Source: Pontivivens insulae
GTDB lineage: Bacteria > Pseudomonadota > Alphaproteobacteria > Rhodobacterales > Rhodobacteraceae
Direction: 5' to 3'
DNA length: 64,000 nt
Assembly: GCF_900302495.1 (NCBI RefSeq)
Contig: NZ_OMKW01000002.1
Location: 248,001-312,000 of the forward strand
Shown: piece after piece, positions 63,253-64,000 of the stretch
Numbering within the stretch: the first letter of the stretch is position 1
How the letters are laid out: every line of letters begins with the position of its first letter
The notes under the pieces: generated by a model
What the model was told of the DNA's origin: nothing
What the model saw: the letters and a program-made list of their open reading frames with translations, nothing else
Databases searched by the model: none
Program-made: the position numbers and the translations under genes

Positions 63253-63849
63253 ATGCGCCTGAAGACCCTTGCCCTTGCGGCCCTCACCCTCGGATCGGCC
63301 CATGCCGCGCAGGCCGAGGACTTGCAGCGTGCGGTTTTTGCAGGCGGCTGTTTTTGGTGCGTGGAATCGGATTTTGATGCCGTTGAGGGCGTCGTGTCGA
63401 CAATTTCCGGCTATGCGGGCGGCACGGTTGAGAACCCGACCTATCGGCAGGTTGTGGCCGGAGGAACCGGGCATCGCGAGGTTGTCGAAGTGACCTACGA
63501 TGCCGACATCATCGGCTTTACTGAGCTGGTCGATAAGTTCTATCGCTCCGTTGATGTCACCGACCCTGATGGCCAATTCTGTGACCGGGGGTTCAGCTAC
63601 TCCACCGCAGTCTATGCGCAGACCAGCGAACAGTTGGAGATCGCCGCAGAGGTTCGCGATCGGCTGGAGCCGACCATCGACGGCGACATCGTGACGGAGT
63701 TGGTGGACGGCGGAACCTTCTATCCCGCCGAGGAATACCACCAGAATTACTACCAGAAAAACCCGCTGCGCTATCGCTTCTACCGGTCCCGTTGCGGGCG
63801 GGACAATCAGGTGGAGCGCATCTGGGGTGATCGTGCGCTGACGCACTGA
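63253..63849 (+). CDS. msrA: Peptide-methionine (S)-S-oxide reductase, exported
   Basis: A 198-aa enzyme that repairs oxidised methionine. A signal peptide (residues 1-21, ending HAAQA) sends it to the periplasm. The catalytic Cys is C33 in AGGCFWCVE; SGYAGG and EYHQNYYQKN are further MsrA motifs, and resolving cysteines are near RSRCGRD. The start at 63253 has GGAGA upstream. Secreted MsrA is known in bacteria exposed to oxidants; here it is convergent with the next gene. Confidence 0.92.
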   Translation: MRLKTLALAALTLGSAHAAQAEDLQRAVFAGGCFWCVESDFDAVEGVVSTISGYAGGTVENPTYRQVVAGGTGHREVVEVTYDADIIGFTELVDKFYRSVDVTDPDGQFCDRGFSYSTAVYAQTSEQLEIAAEVRDRLEPTIDGDIVTELVDGGTFYPAEEYHQNYYQKNPLRYRFYRSRCGRDNQVERIWGDRALTH

Positions 63850-63855
63850 TCCGCA

Positions 63856-63999
63856 TCAGGCCAACGGTATGTCGTTGCCTGATTTGCTCGCCTGATATGT
63901 CGCCGAAACACTGCCATAGGCCGCCGCGATGGCGGCCTTTCGCATTTCGAGGGCGGACCGCACGTCCTTCGTCGCTTTATTGATCAGGTCATCAACACT
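63856..63999 (-). CDS. 3' end of an unrecognised gene
   Basis: An open frame enters from the right edge and ends at TGA (63856-63858), giving at least 47 residues: VDDLINKATKDVRSALEMRKAA and so on, quoted in part. It is helical, Ala/Lys-rich and ends IPLA. Only the C-terminus is visible; no family can be named. Convergent with msrA, six bases apart. Confidence 0.5.
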   Translation of the reverse strand, partial: SVDDLINKATKDVRSALEMRKAAIAAAYGSVSATYQASKSGNDIPLA

Positions 64000-64000
64000 G

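Overview
The window looks like a chromosomal segment of an alphaproteobacterium of the Rhodobacteraceae, most likely an aerobic anoxygenic phototroph of the Roseobacter group. The grounds are the acsF-puhE-hemA edge of a photosynthesis gene cluster at the left end, a Rhodobacterales-type flagellar locus, a pcm-tolC-(PopZ-like)-valS block typical of alphaproteobacteria, and moderately high GC with strong GC3 bias. The genus cannot be fixed from the sequence alone. No phage, insertion sequence, CRISPR array or rRNA operon was found. Apart from small palindromic repeats this reads as core or shared accessory chromosome.

Layout. 1-2290: the end of acsF (oxygen-dependent bacteriochlorophyll cyclase), puhE and hemA, an overlapping operon feeding tetrapyrrole and reaction-centre assembly. 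2303-10800: two divergent flagellar operons, fliF-fliH-fliN-fliP-fliG leftward and fliL-(small membrane protein)-motE-like-motA-(626-aa secreted protein) rightward, with a CtrA-like box between them. 10794-19883: betaine-aldehyde dehydrogenase, an orphan XylF-type binding protein, a VOC protein, a convergent response regulator/sensor kinase pair, a GPH-type sugar transporter and an MsbA-like ABC exporter. 19943-25895: guaA, small proteins (one of 45 aa), a LysR regulator, an A-type Fe-S carrier, an OmpA-like lipid-anchor-free envelope protein, tpiA, and a helix-hairpin-helix protein with a PhaR-like operator.

25892-32058: an Lrp-type regulator divergent from an assimilatory sulfate reduction operon: cysG (siroheme), DUF2849, sulfite/nitrite reductase, cysH, DUF934 and a ferredoxin-NADP reductase. 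32153-40271: pepN, malate synthase G, a GlcG/HbpS-like protein, a RidA protein, a class I glutamine-amidotransferase-like hydrolase and a GT39-like membrane protein. 40316-44513: the dctB-dctD two-component system with dctP but without dctQM. 44528-49218: LysR regulator, small lipoprotein, VTT membrane protein, Kef-type antiporter and an orphan LuxR-type response regulator. 49215-52422: a complete zinc uptake module, znuA divergent from zur-znuC-znuB, with a near-palindromic Zur-box candidate.

52460-63999: tRNA-Cys, pcm, tolC, a PopZ-like scaffold candidate, valS, hisC-type aminotransferase, a 53-aa DUF2256 zinc-ribbon protein, argG, a membrane chemoreceptor, secreted MsrA and the 3' end of an unrecognised gene.

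The observations I consider most worth following are: a bipartite palindromic repeat of about 58 bp present between sulfate-assimilation genes and also inserted in frame inside valS; a segment of valS with clearly foreign codon use; the PopZ-like protein with a nine-copy CCTGAG run; a DctD whose sigma54-contact loop reads GAFPGA instead of GAFTGA; the unrecognised 626-aa secreted protein of the flagellar locus; two small genes (45 and 53 aa) easily missed by length cut-offs; and an argG terminator that lies inside the coding sequence of the convergent chemoreceptor gene.
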